From the NCBI GenBank assembly GCA_035710745.1, contig DASTCX010000031.1, positions 1-64,000 on the forward strand: a stretch of DNA of 64,000 nucleotides, read 5' to 3'. The notes below the pieces were generated by a model, which ran no database searches, was not told the DNA's origin, and was given only the letters and a program-made list of their open reading frames with translations. The translations under genes and the position numbers were made by a program. Below are positions 37,995 through 46,196 of this stretch, piece by piece; within the stretch, counting starts at the first letter, position 1, and every line of letters begins with the position of its first letter. The DNA is from Candidatus Eremiobacteraceae bacterium. GTDB taxonomy: Bacteria > Vulcanimicrobiota > Vulcanimicrobiia > Eremiobacterales > Eremiobacteraceae.

Positions 37995-38936
37995 TTACGG
38001 TAGCGGGAACACTGCCACATCTCGGGCGCAGCAGCCCGGAAGCGATATCATCCGCCTGAGGCTGCCGTCGCTCGAGAAGTATTCCTCGAGCGCGTTGTTG
38101 GCATTGTCGGCGACCCAAATATTGTGAAGGGCGTCGTGTGCAGCGCCGTCGGGCATCCCAATTTCGCTGAGTTGGTTTATCAGTAAGGTCTGCAATGAGA
38201 AGACGTCGACCACCGGCACGTGCGGCTGGGTGATGATAATGCGGCCTTGCTTGTCGAAGTTGAGCGATTCAGGCACGTCGGTCAAAGGCGTGCGAAGCGG
38301 ATCCGGGAACTTCACCCCTTTGGGATAGCGGTCGATCCTGTAGCCCGACGCCGTTTGAACGCCCCAGAAGATGTTCTGCTTGTCGTTGATCGCGATGCCC
38401 CAGCCCGCGACGGCATTCGGGTCGAGCAACTGCGACATCGGATTCTGCGAACCTTTCGCGTAGACAAATATGGCGGGGATAGCTCCCGTGGTCGACACGT
38501 AGACGGTGCCGTCAGCGCCAACGGCGACGTCAACTGGCTGTTGTGGCGCGAATAGGAGATTCGTGCGCTGCAGCGATCCGGCGGCATATTCGTCGATCTC
38601 GAAGTTCCCGTTCGCATCTCTCACCGCGTCCGTGACGTAGAGAGCGTCGTTCGAATCGGTCGTGATGCCCTCCGGGTTGACGAAATCGCCACTGATGAGC
38701 CCGATAAATCTTGCTCGCGATGCGCTGTAGACGAGCACGCAGCCGCATTCCGGCTCGCTGACGTAGGTGAAAGGCGCGCCCCCGGCGCCGCGATCCATCC
38801 ATGACTGTGCGCGAGCGTGCGGCGAACCGGGCGCAGCTGATGTCGTGTCGAGGACGGTCGGGGCTGGTACGGAAGAGGCGGCACAACTGCTGAGAAAAGC
38901 CGCGAGTGCGGAAACGATGATGACCCGACGGAACAT
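37995..38936 (-). CDS. NHL/SMP-30-like beta-propeller lipoprotein
   Basis: 313 residues. The signal peptide ends with lipobox LSSC (Cys near 18). The mature part repeats the propeller pattern: NPEGITTDSNDALYVTDA, QPVDVAVGADGTVYVST, WGIAINDKQNIFWGV, ESLNFDKQGRIIITQP, DGAAHDALHNIWVADNANN. It has paired cysteines (PECGC near the start, GCC near the end). The fold suggests a binding or lactonase-like role, with no catalytic residues I can assign. It is similar in style to the lipoproteins at 52088 and 53271. Confidence 0.8.
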   Translation of the reverse strand: MFRRVIIVSALAAFLSSCAASSVPAPTVLDTTSAAPGSPHARAQSWMDRGAGGAPFTYVSEPECGCVLVYSASRARFIGLISGDFVNPEGITTDSNDALYVTDAVRDANGNFEIDEYAAGSLQRTNLLFAPQQPVDVAVGADGTVYVSTTGAIPAIFVYAKGSQNPMSQLLDPNAVAGWGIAINDKQNIFWGVQTASGYRIDRYPKGVKFPDPLRTPLTDVPESLNFDKQGRIIITQPHVPVVDVFSLQTLLINQLSEIGMPDGAAHDALHNIWVADNANNALEEYFSSDGSLRRMISLPGCCARDVAVFPLP

Positions 38937-39083
38937 GACGACCTCCTTGCGCGGACGCGCAGTCGCCTTTGAGGGACTCGGCGCTTCCAGTAGCTCCCAG
39001 TGGCACCTTCAGACGTTTGGCCTAGTCAGGCCCAGCTTGGGACCGTCGAGGGCGAAGGTGCCGGAAATCCGAACCCTAGCACC

Positions 39084-39887
39084 ATGTCGTTCACTGACGG
39101 CTCCTACACCGGTAAGATCCCCGAGATCTACGATAGCAACCTCGGAAAGCTGCTCTTCGTGCCCTACGCCGAAGACGTCGCGCGGCGCGCAAAGGAACTA
39201 AACGCTCGCCGCATTCTCGAAATCGCCGCCGGTACCGGCATCGTCACCGAGGCGCTCGCGCGCGCCTTGCCCGATGCAACGATCGAAGCGACCGACTTGA
39301 ACCACGCGATGATCGATTTCGCGTCGTCGCGGCGAGCGAACAAGGGAGTCAAATGGTCGGTAGCCGACGCGCAACAGCTTCCGTTCGACGACAAAGCCTT
39401 CGACCTCGTCGTATGCCAGTTCGGCGCGATGTTCTTCCCCGATCGAGCCAAGGCGTTTCGCGAGGCTCGACGTGTTCTCGCGGCCGGAGGAGCCTACATC
39501 GTAAGCTTGTGGGAGGGCCTCCAACGTAACGACGTCGCGCGAATCGTCTCCGACGCGGCGAGGTCGGTCTTCCCCGATGACCCGCCGTTATTCTTGGAGC
39601 GCGCGCCATACGGTCACGGTGATCCAGTCGCCATCGAGCGCGAGCTGCGAGCTGCCGGGTTCTCAAACGTCGCATTCGAACGAGTCGAAAAACGCACGCG
39701 CGGTTCTTCTCGATCTGGTGCGCGTGGATACGTCGAGGGAACACCGCTGCGCTTCGAGATCGAGGCGCGCGACGCGCGGCGCCTGCAAGGCGTCGTCGAA
39801 GCGGCGACAGAGGCGCTCGAAAAGGCGTACGGGGGCAGTGCCATCGACGGCTCGATGTCGGCACTCGTCTTTACCGCGAAGAGATGA
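39084..39887 (+). CDS. SAM-dependent methyltransferase
   Basis: 267 residues from ATG 39084. Class I core: RILEIAAGTGIVTEALARALP (motif I), IEATDLNHAMIDFA, SVADAQQLPFDDKAFDLVVCQFGAMFF and RVLAAGGAYIVSLWE. It resembles the UbiE/Methyltransf_11 group. The substrate cannot be given. It stands 99 nt before the FkbH-like gene on the same strand and could be part of that locus. Confidence 0.85.
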   Translation: MSFTDGSYTGKIPEIYDSNLGKLLFVPYAEDVARRAKELNARRILEIAAGTGIVTEALARALPDATIEATDLNHAMIDFASSRRANKGVKWSVADAQQLPFDDKAFDLVVCQFGAMFFPDRAKAFREARRVLAAGGAYIVSLWEGLQRNDVARIVSDAARSVFPDDPPLFLERAPYGHGDPVAIERELRAAGFSNVAFERVEKRTRGSSRSGARGYVEGTPLRFEIEARDARRLQGVVEAATEALEKAYGGSAIDGSMSALVFTAKR

Positions 39888-39986
39888 ATTAGCGGGACAT
39901 CTGTCGCTGCACCATGCACGTGTCGCAATCTCTGGAGCGGGGAACCGCTCCTCTTAGCCGATGAAAATGTCAGTGGGACCCGCTTA

Positions 39987-41858
39987 ATGACCGAACGGGA
40001 TACGATCGACAGATTGCTCGAACACGGGAAGCTCGCTGAAGCGTTTCAGACGCTCGCCGACGCGTGGAACCGCGAGCCGAGCCTCAACTCCGCGCAGTTC
40101 GTCATCGCGAAATACGAACGCCACCGCGCCGACCTCGACCTCATCGCGTGCCGGCTCGCAATCCTGCGATCGGTGACGGTCGAACCGCTCGTTCCCCTTC
40201 TTCGCGCGGCAGCGTACGTCAACGGCATCGACCTCGAAGTTCGAGTCTCGGACTTCGACACGTACGCGACCGAGATGCTCGACCCGCGCAGCGCGCTCTA
40301 CGAGTTCCAACCGCGTGTCGTGCTGCTCGCCCTCAACACTGCGTCGGTCGCGCCGCAACTGTGGGCGCCCTCGGACGATTCCGAATCGCATCTGCGAACG
40401 GTCGCCGACGACACCGTCGCTCGGCTGACGCCGCTGCTTCACGCGTTCCGAAAGAACTCGCAAGCAGACCTCATCTTCCACTTGCTCGACTCGCCGGATC
40501 TCACGACGCGCGGCTCGCTCGAGTCGCACGCAACCTTTGGTCAGCGCGCGGCGATCGAGAGCGTCAACGAGCGCCTCGCGGCCGTCGCGCGCGGCATGAA
40601 CGGCATCCATCCCCTCGACTACGATGCGCTCGTCGCGCGTCACGGCCGACGAGATTGGTTCGACGAGGGCAAGTGGGAGCAGTTCCGCCTGCCCGCGACG
40701 GCGCCCAACTTGCGTCACATCGTCGACGAGTGGCTGCGCTTCATCCAACCGGTCATCGGCGCGGTCGTCAAGGTCGCGGTCGTCGATCTCGACGATACGT
40801 TGTGGAAGGGGATTGTCGGCGAAGACGGCTTCGCGCGGCTGAAGATGGGCTCCGATCCTCCCGGAACGCCATACCGCGCGCTGCAGCGCGCGCTGCTCGC
40901 ACTGCGCGAGCGCGGCGTCGTCCTTGCGGTTTCGAGCAAGAACGACGAGGCCGATGCGATGGAGGTGCTCGAGAAGCATCCGGACATGCTCGTGCGGCCG
41001 GCGCATTTCGCGACGCTGCGGATCAACTGGGAGAGCAAAGCGGAGAACATCCGGTCGATCGCGAGCGAGCTGAACATCGGTCTCGACGCGGTCGCGTTCA
41101 TCGACGACAATCCGGTCGAGCGAGCCGAGGTCCGGGCGATGCTGCCGCAAGTGCGCGTCCTCGACCTGCCCCCCGAGCCATCGAAATACGCGCGGATCGT
41201 GCTCGAGAATCCGTTCTTCCAACGCGTCACCGCAGCTTCGGTCGAAGACCGTCAGCGCACCCAGTTCTACAAAGAACAGGCACAGCGTGCGACGATGCTC
41301 GCGTCTGCCGGATCGAAGGAGGAATTCTATCGAAGCCTCGGTCAGGTCGCCGACATCGCCGCCGCGAACGATCTCACGCTCGGCCGCGTCGCGCAGCTCA
41401 CACAGAAGACGAACCAATTCAACTTGACGACGCGACGTTATGGCGAAGCGGACATCGCACGCTTCATGAGTGATCCGAAAAGAAAACTTCTGACGATCAA
41501 AGTGAGCGACCGCCTCGGCGACAACGGCATCGTCGGCACCGCGATCACCGAAGACGATGGCGACGTATGCAGGCTCGACACGTTCTTGCTGAGCTGTCGC
41601 GTCATCGGGCGAGGAATCGAAACTGCGTTCATCGCATACATCGCGGACCAAGCGCGTCTGCGCGGGAAGTCACGCCTCGTGGGGATGTTTTGCCCAACCG
41701 CCAAGAACGAGCTCGCAAAGCACTTCTATGAAGACCACGGCTTCCGGCGCATCGCCGACGATGCGGACGGCTCCGTGTGGGAGCTCGTGCTCGCGAACAG
41801 CGATCTCAAGGCGCCGGAATGGATCACGGTAACGCCGGCGCCAGCGGTGCCGGCGTAA
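39987..41858 (+). CDS. FkbH-like HAD-IIIC / GNAT protein
   Basis: 623 residues. The HAD phosphatase-like site VVDLDDTLWKGIVGEDG lies near 268, followed by SSKNDEADAMEVLEKHP and FIDDNPVERAEV. This is the FkbH signature. The C-terminal ~150 residues are an acyltransferase domain (LLSCRVIGRGIETAFIAYI, YEDHGFRRI). FkbH proteins load a three-carbon glyceryl unit from 1,3-bisphosphoglycerate on an acyl carrier protein, and related HAD-GNAT proteins act in surface glycan and lipid assembly. The next gene encodes an ACP and overlaps this one by 40 nt. Confidence 0.9.
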   Translation: MTERDTIDRLLEHGKLAEAFQTLADAWNREPSLNSAQFVIAKYERHRADLDLIACRLAILRSVTVEPLVPLLRAAAYVNGIDLEVRVSDFDTYATEMLDPRSALYEFQPRVVLLALNTASVAPQLWAPSDDSESHLRTVADDTVARLTPLLHAFRKNSQADLIFHLLDSPDLTTRGSLESHATFGQRAAIESVNERLAAVARGMNGIHPLDYDALVARHGRRDWFDEGKWEQFRLPATAPNLRHIVDEWLRFIQPVIGAVVKVAVVDLDDTLWKGIVGEDGFARLKMGSDPPGTPYRALQRALLALRERGVVLAVSSKNDEADAMEVLEKHPDMLVRPAHFATLRINWESKAENIRSIASELNIGLDAVAFIDDNPVERAEVRAMLPQVRVLDLPPEPSKYARIVLENPFFQRVTAASVEDRQRTQFYKEQAQRATMLASAGSKEEFYRSLGQVADIAAANDLTLGRVAQLTQKTNQFNLTTRRYGEADIARFMSDPKRKLLTIKVSDRLGDNGIVGTAITEDDGDVCRLDTFLLSCRVIGRGIETAFIAYIADQARLRGKSRLVGMFCPTAKNELAKHFYEDHGFRRIADDADGSVWELVLANSDLKAPEWITVTPAPAVPA

Positions 41859-42088
41859 GTCCGACCTTCGCGGTCGTCCAGCAGATCGCCGCGGGCGTCT
41901 TCGGCGTCGCTGAATGCGACATCTCGCCCGAATCCTCGCCGCAGACAGTCGAACGCTGGGACTCCGTCCAGCAGATCTACCTCGTCCTCGCTCTCGAAGA
42001 GCGTTTCGGCGTACAGCTCGCGCTCGAGGATATCGAGGAATTGAAAAACCTCGGCGATATCGCCAAGGCTATCGACAAGAAGGTGTAG
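41819..42088 (+). CDS. Acyl carrier protein
   Basis: 89 residues. PQTVERWDSVQQIYLVLALEERFGV has the phosphopantetheine serine in DSV (most ACPs have DSL), and the last helix is LEDIEELKNLGDIAKAI. The start at 41819 lies inside the 3' end of the FkbH gene, which suggests coupled translation. It is the likely carrier for the FkbH product. Its stop codon directly abuts a REP. Confidence 0.87.
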   Translation: MDHGNAGASGAGVSPTFAVVQQIAAGVFGVAECDISPESSPQTVERWDSVQQIYLVLALEERFGVQLALEDIEELKNLGDIAKAIDKKV

Positions 42089-42108
42089 CGGTCGAGCTTT
42101 AGCTCGAC
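42089..42108. repeat. Degraded REP, AGCT type, overlapping two gene ends
   Basis: Arm CGGTCGAGCT, centre TT, arm AGCTCGAC, then the symmetry is lost. It starts at the base after the ACP stop and contains the stop codon of the acyltransferase gene. Confidence 0.85.
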
Positions 42109-42647
42109 TGGACCGCTTCGACCGGTGTCTTCGCGAGAACGCGCGCGGGGCAGCCGACCGCGATGCTGTTCGGCGGTATATCCGAGACGACCGATGAGCC
42201 CGCGCCGATCGTCGTGTTCTTGCCGATCGTGACGCCTGGCGCGATCGAGCTGTTCGGCCCGACGAGGACGCCGTCTTCGATCGTCACCGGCGCGTAGCCC
42301 ATCGTGACGCCGCGCGGCGAGTCTTTGTCGCGCTTGAGCTGATTGGCGCTGATGGCGACGTGCGCGCCGATGTGCACGCCATTGCCGAACGTGATGCCGC
42401 CCGCTCCGTTCAACACCGAGTACGGGCCGATCTCGCAATCATCGCCGACCGTGATGTGTCCGGCATAGTTGTTCCACGCGCCGCCCGCGCAGCTCAAGTA
42501 TGCCCCGACGTCGATGACGCAGTTCTTGCCGTACTTGAACTTGTCTTCGCCTCGAAGCGTGACGCCCTCGGCGATCGAGATGTCGGGCAGGCGGCTGCGC
42601 GCCGGCTGAACGGCTTTGCGGAATCGGCGCATGAAGCGGTTGATCAA
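42099..42647 (-). CDS. Left-handed beta-helix (hexapeptide) acyltransferase
   Basis: 182 residues with hexapeptide repeats: ITVGDDCEIGPYSVLNG, ITFGNGVHIGAHVAIS, VTIEDGVLVGPNSSIAPGVTIGKNTTIGAGSSVVSDIPPNSIAVGCPARV. The final block is typical of O-acetyltransferases acting on sugars (MaaA/WbbJ-like). The last residues and the stop fall within a REP, so its C-terminus may have been set by REP insertion. It lies 46 nt after the MaoC-SDR gene and is probably co-transcribed with it. Confidence 0.9.
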   Translation of the reverse strand: MINRFMRRFRKAVQPARSRLPDISIAEGVTLRGEDKFKYGKNCVIDVGAYLSCAGGAWNNYAGHITVGDDCEIGPYSVLNGAGGITFGNGVHIGAHVAISANQLKRDKDSPRGVTMGYAPVTIEDGVLVGPNSSIAPGVTIGKNTTIGAGSSVVSDIPPNSIAVGCPARVLAKTPVEAVQSS

Positions 42648-42693
42648 AGCGCGTTCTGCTACGCGTTCGCCGCCGTTCGTTCCTGGGCAACGG

Positions 42694-44124
42694 TCAGGTC
42701 GACGTCGATCCGCGGACCATCTCGCGCACGATCGGGAGCATCACGTCGACCGCGTCGAGCAGCTTCGCGGGTTTGACGGCGGCCGTCTGATCGGTCAGCA
42801 CCGCCGGGAGACGTCGCACGACGATGTGCGCCTCGCGCCATTCGTCGTTCATCTCCGCGGATAGCGTCTCGCCCGCTGCCTTTGACTTGCTTACTTCTTC
42901 GAGCCCGCGCGTCTCGCCGTCGAGCGCCGTCGACGATGGGTAGAATATCGTGAGCGGCCCTTTCGTACGTGCGCGAAGCAGCTCGCACAAGCGCTGAAAT
43001 CCGAGGACCTGAACCTTGAAGAGTTCTTCAAACCGCCCGGTCTCGAACGGTGCGCCCTTCTGCCGGCGCAGCTGGGGTGTAGCGAAGTAGTAGACTTGAT
43101 CGAAGTCCCATGCGAGCCCGTTCAATTGCGTCGCCGGATCGTCGCGCACGTCGAAGCGCCGGACGGTGCACGACGAAGCCCCGACCTCGGAATTCATCTC
43201 CTGCGCTTCGATCTCCCCGACGAGATGCGTGATAGTGACGCGACCGCCGCCGGCGGCGATGATCTTCGCGGTCGCCGCGCCGAGGCCGCGCGACCCGCCG
43301 ACGATGAGCGCATGCGTGGCTGCGAATTCGTCGCCGCGGACGAGGCCGGCGAGATCTCGCACGCTGCGCTGCTGGACCGGCGGTTTGCGCGCGAACGCGT
43401 AGGCGGATCCGCTCAGCCCGCTCCCTTCGACGGCGATGTCGACGATGCGGAAGCGATCGTCGACTTTGCGCACCTCGAACTTGAGCGCTCCGTCCTTGGC
43501 GGACGTGTCGGTGAGATCGACGTCGAACCGGCTGAATATCGAGTGCATCCCCGGCACGATCATCCCGACGAGCGCCGAAAGCGCGGCCAGACCTTTGACG
43601 CGCTCGGCGCCGAGCACGCGAGCCGCATTCGGAAATTCCTCGACGATCCGTCCGTCGACCATCGACGGCAACAAGCCGCTTCGACCGAGCATGTCCTTGG
43701 TGTCGAGGATGATCGGCGTCTGCGGAATCGCGATGGGCGTGCCGGCGACGGGCGGCTTGGCCCGCGGCGCTTGCGGCGTGAATCGTAAAGCGACGGCGAA
43801 CGCGACTTGGCCGTCGACCGACAGCGCGATGCGCGTGATGTCAACTGTCCGCTCGGCGACCTCGAGCGACACGCTCGTCTCAGGATATATGAAACGCGTG
43901 AAGCGCGCGTCGATCGACGTCGGAGCGGTTACGATGATACGACGTTCGCAGAGCACGTCGAGCGCCCACAATACGGCGTGGATCGCGTGGACGATCGGTT
44001 CGCCCGGCTCTGTCCTTCGCGCGGCGACGCGATCGACGTGCATCGGATTCGCATCTCCGGACAATCGCGCGAACGACTGTTGTCCGGCCATGCTGAATTC
44101 GCGCGTGGCTACTACGTCGCCCAT
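42694..44124 (-). CDS. MaoC-like hydratase / short-chain dehydrogenase fusion
   Basis: 476 residues with two enzyme parts. The N-terminal hotdog domain contains FARLSGDANPMHVDRVAARR, the hydratase signature with Asp and His of R-specific enoyl hydratases. The C-terminal ~220 residues are an SDR: ALIVGGSRGLGAATAKIIAAGGGRV binds NAD(P). PSSTALDG and a downstream KSKAAGE stand where the catalytic Ser and Tyr-x-x-x-Lys are expected, but the Tyr is missing. Hydratase plus ketoreductase next to an ACP suggests acyl-chain editing on the carrier. Confidence 0.82.
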   Translation of the reverse strand: MGDVVATREFSMAGQQSFARLSGDANPMHVDRVAARRTEPGEPIVHAIHAVLWALDVLCERRIIVTAPTSIDARFTRFIYPETSVSLEVAERTVDITRIALSVDGQVAFAVALRFTPQAPRAKPPVAGTPIAIPQTPIILDTKDMLGRSGLLPSMVDGRIVEEFPNAARVLGAERVKGLAALSALVGMIVPGMHSIFSRFDVDLTDTSAKDGALKFEVRKVDDRFRIVDIAVEGSGLSGSAYAFARKPPVQQRSVRDLAGLVRGDEFAATHALIVGGSRGLGAATAKIIAAGGGRVTITHLVGEIEAQEMNSEVGASSCTVRRFDVRDDPATQLNGLAWDFDQVYYFATPQLRRQKGAPFETGRFEELFKVQVLGFQRLCELLRARTKGPLTIFYPSSTALDGETRGLEEVSKSKAAGETLSAEMNDEWREAHIVVRRLPAVLTDQTAAVKPAKLLDAVDVMLPIVREMVRGSTST

Positions 44125-44339
44125 GTGTCAAGCACTTCGGCGGTCGCCAATCGACGGCCCCTTTGCATGCCGCCTCGCGTCGTCGCCCCTCAACGGAAGC
44201 GAGCGCCGCTTCAACTACAGCGCGACCCACGCACCATCCGCCCGCAGCCCATATCTTCGCTCGGCACGGGTAACTCATGTCGGGTAGGTGATGCACGAAC
44301 GCGCCGCCTGCCATCAGCGAAAAGAGAAAGGTGAGCTGC

Positions 44340-44747
44340 ATGAATTTGATCCGAGTCTCGCCGATCATCGGCATCGCAACCGCTGTCGCACTGACGACCA
44401 CAGCGATCGCCCGTCCGACCCCGGCGGCACATCCGCCGGTCCCTAACGTCAGACCGCCCGTGCCGATCGTACATCCCGTCCCCGTGCATCCGATGATCTT
44501 CCACCACGTCGATCCGATGATGCGCATCGCGCCGCTTCCGGTAGTGCCGCGACAGACGCACAACGTTCCGGTTGCCGGACCGAACACGAGAGCAACAGGC
44601 GCGCGTCCGCTCACGCCGAGACCTGCCGCACATCCGGGGCCGAGACCCGTCACTCGACCGATAATCCGAGTGCCGGTACCGACCGCGCCAAAACCGCCGG
44701 AACCGATACCCCTGCCGCCGAGGCCGATAGTAAGGCCCCCCGCATAG
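44340..44747 (+). CDS. Small secreted proline-rich protein
   Basis: 135 residues. Signal peptide (LIRVSPIIGIATAVALTTTAIA), then a mature part very rich in Pro, Val and Arg with scattered His (HPPVPNVRPPVPIVHP). AAAGGTGAG lies 5 nt before ATG 44340, which decides the start over GTG 44331. No enzyme motif. The composition suggests an extended periplasmic or surface protein. A GC-rich hairpin follows. Confidence 0.65.
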   Translation: MNLIRVSPIIGIATAVALTTTAIARPTPAAHPPVPNVRPPVPIVHPVPVHPMIFHHVDPMMRIAPLPVVPRQTHNVPVAGPNTRATGARPLTPRPAAHPGPRPVTRPIIRVPVPTAPKPPEPIPLPPRPIVRPPA

Positions 44748-44775
44748 GCACCCTCGCGGTGTAAAGGAGATGACA

Positions 44776-44803
44776 CGAGGCCGGCTTGGTTTTGCCGGCC
44801 TCG
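44776..44803. terminator. Hairpin between convergent genes
   Basis: CGAGGCCGGC (44776-44785) and GCCGGCCTCG (44794-44803) form a 10-bp stem with an 8-nt loop between the convergent genes at 44747 and 44809. It may terminate transcription both ways, though no clear T-run follows. Confidence 0.6.
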
Positions 44804-44808
44804 CCGCG

Positions 44809-45627
44809 TTACACGGGCAATCCGCGTGCCAAGACGAAGATATACAGCGCCAACATGATCAGGTAGAGGACGATCGCGACGGGCTCGATCCTGAGCGGTT
44901 CTCCGGGTGCTCTTTTTAGTGTGAATCCGTCGCCGGTTCTGTACAGCGAGAGCGCGACGACATCGATGTTGCCGATCGTCGCGAGCATGCCGTAGAAGAC
45001 GACCATCGGTTGTCCGCCGAAACCGCCGAGTGCAGTCAACAGCGTGCCGGCGAGGAGCGGAAGGTAGAACGAACGGAGTATTAAGCGACGACGATCGCGC
45101 GGCGTATCGAGCGGCTCGGATTCGGGTGCGAGGCAGAGCATATCGTGCGCGGCCGGCCGCGTGAGAAAAATCAGAGCTGCCCAACCGACCGCCGAAACGA
45201 GATAGCGCCCCCATGTGGGCACGTGGAGCAGGTCGGCGATCTGCGCAGTATCTCCAGCGGTCAACCACGGCGTCACGATCAGATAGTTGACGAATTGCAT
45301 GATACCGAGCCACGCCATCCAGAAGAGCAGCAGCTGGCCGAGGCTATAGCGCGGTACTCCGCTTCGATACCATGCCCTGAAAAGCAGACCGAGCATGAGG
45401 CTGACGACCGGGCCGGCAGCGAGAATCGCCAGGCTTTGGTGAATGGTGCCGGTCGGATTGTCTTCGTAGAAAGCGTAGATCTTGGGCGAAAAGCCGAACG
45501 CCTGCGCCATCAGGCCGTGACCGGTTTCGTGCAGCGCGGCCGTCAAGAGCTCGGCGAATGCAAATCCCAGAGCAGAGTTGACGAACAGGGCTGCCTTGCT
45601 CACAGGGGATACGTTTGGCACCCGCAT
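44809..45627 (-). CDS. Membrane metalloprotease-like protein (M50/site-2 type)
   Basis: 272 residues from ATG 45627 (an in-frame ATG at 45666 would add 13). About six hydrophobic segments. ALHETGHGLMAQAFG in the first span holds HExxH, the zinc site of intramembrane proteases. The second motif (NxxPxxxLDG in classic S2P) is not clear; AAGPVVSLMLG resembles the glycine/proline loop. It may be a degenerate or non-proteolytic relative. It stands alone, divergent from the small gene at 45706. Confidence 0.7.
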   Translation of the reverse strand: MRVPNVSPVSKAALFVNSALGFAFAELLTAALHETGHGLMAQAFGFSPKIYAFYEDNPTGTIHQSLAILAAGPVVSLMLGLLFRAWYRSGVPRYSLGQLLLFWMAWLGIMQFVNYLIVTPWLTAGDTAQIADLLHVPTWGRYLVSAVGWAALIFLTRPAAHDMLCLAPESEPLDTPRDRRRLILRSFYLPLLAGTLLTALGGFGGQPMVVFYGMLATIGNIDVVALSLYRTGDGFTLKRAPGEPLRIEPVAIVLYLIMLALYIFVLARGLPV

Positions 45628-45705
45628 AGGCCGCCCTTTGGCGAGGACCGCGCGGGCCGGGTGCATAGGGGGTGGGCTCGAGGGGTCGAACTAGATTCGT
45701 TGACA

Positions 45706-46080
45706 ATGATCTCGTACAGAGTCGACGGCCAGTTCGTCATTCTGACGACGGACGGCAAATCAGATGAACGCGAGCGCGCTAATGTGTTCGAGGCTCTTCG
45801 AGTCGACCCGAAGGTACCTGACGGCGCATTTCTCATCATCCACATACGTGACTACGTGGTCCGTTTGACGCAAGCGGAGCTTGAGTCTCGGGTTCGCTCG
45901 ATGGTCGAAGCGCTCGCACCCAAAATCGGCGTAGCCAGCGCGGTTCTCGTCGGAGACGCATCGCTGCGGATCGGTCTTGGTCTTCAACTCGTCGCCGGGA
46001 ATATGAACTTCCGCGTCGGCGTCTTCCATGACGAGGCGAGCGCTCGCAAGTGGCTCGCCCCGGGTGCGCCTCGCACTTGA
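45706..46080 (+). CDS. STAS/SpoIIAA-like small protein
   Basis: 124 residues. The strand-helix order (ISYRVDGQFVILTTDG, GAFLIIHIRDYVV, VASAVLVGDAS, FRVGVFHDEASARKWLAPG) resembles the STAS/SpoIIAA-like family. The conserved C-terminal F.D...A..WL pattern is typical of that family. No phospho-accepting serine is obvious. Function unknown. A terminator-like hairpin follows. Confidence 0.65.
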   Translation: MISYRVDGQFVILTTDGKSDERERANVFEALRVDPKVPDGAFLIIHIRDYVVRLTQAELESRVRSMVEALAPKIGVASAVLVGDASLRIGLGLQLVAGNMNFRVGVFHDEASARKWLAPGAPRT

Positions 46081-46145
46081 CAATCGTCACGAGTTCGTGC
46101 ATCATACGTCTGTAGGTCTTTAAAACGAAATAAGGTGTTCGCGAG

Positions 46146-46176
46146 CCGGTGCGCTGAGGGTGCGACCGGTTTTTTT
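46146..46176 (+). terminator. Rho-independent terminator or attenuator
   Basis: CCGGT/ACCGG plus an inner GC stem (46146-46169) followed by seven Ts. It sits 20 nt before the binding-protein gene start. It either ends the gene at 45706 or attenuates the gene at 46197. Confidence 0.7.
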
Positions 46177-46196
46177 GTTTTATGGAGGTAGCGGTC

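Noticed and set aside
39984-41651. Minus-strand frame of 555 codons antisense to the FkbH-like gene
   Set aside because: The plus strand encodes the HAD and GNAT motifs, and the antisense frame shows none.
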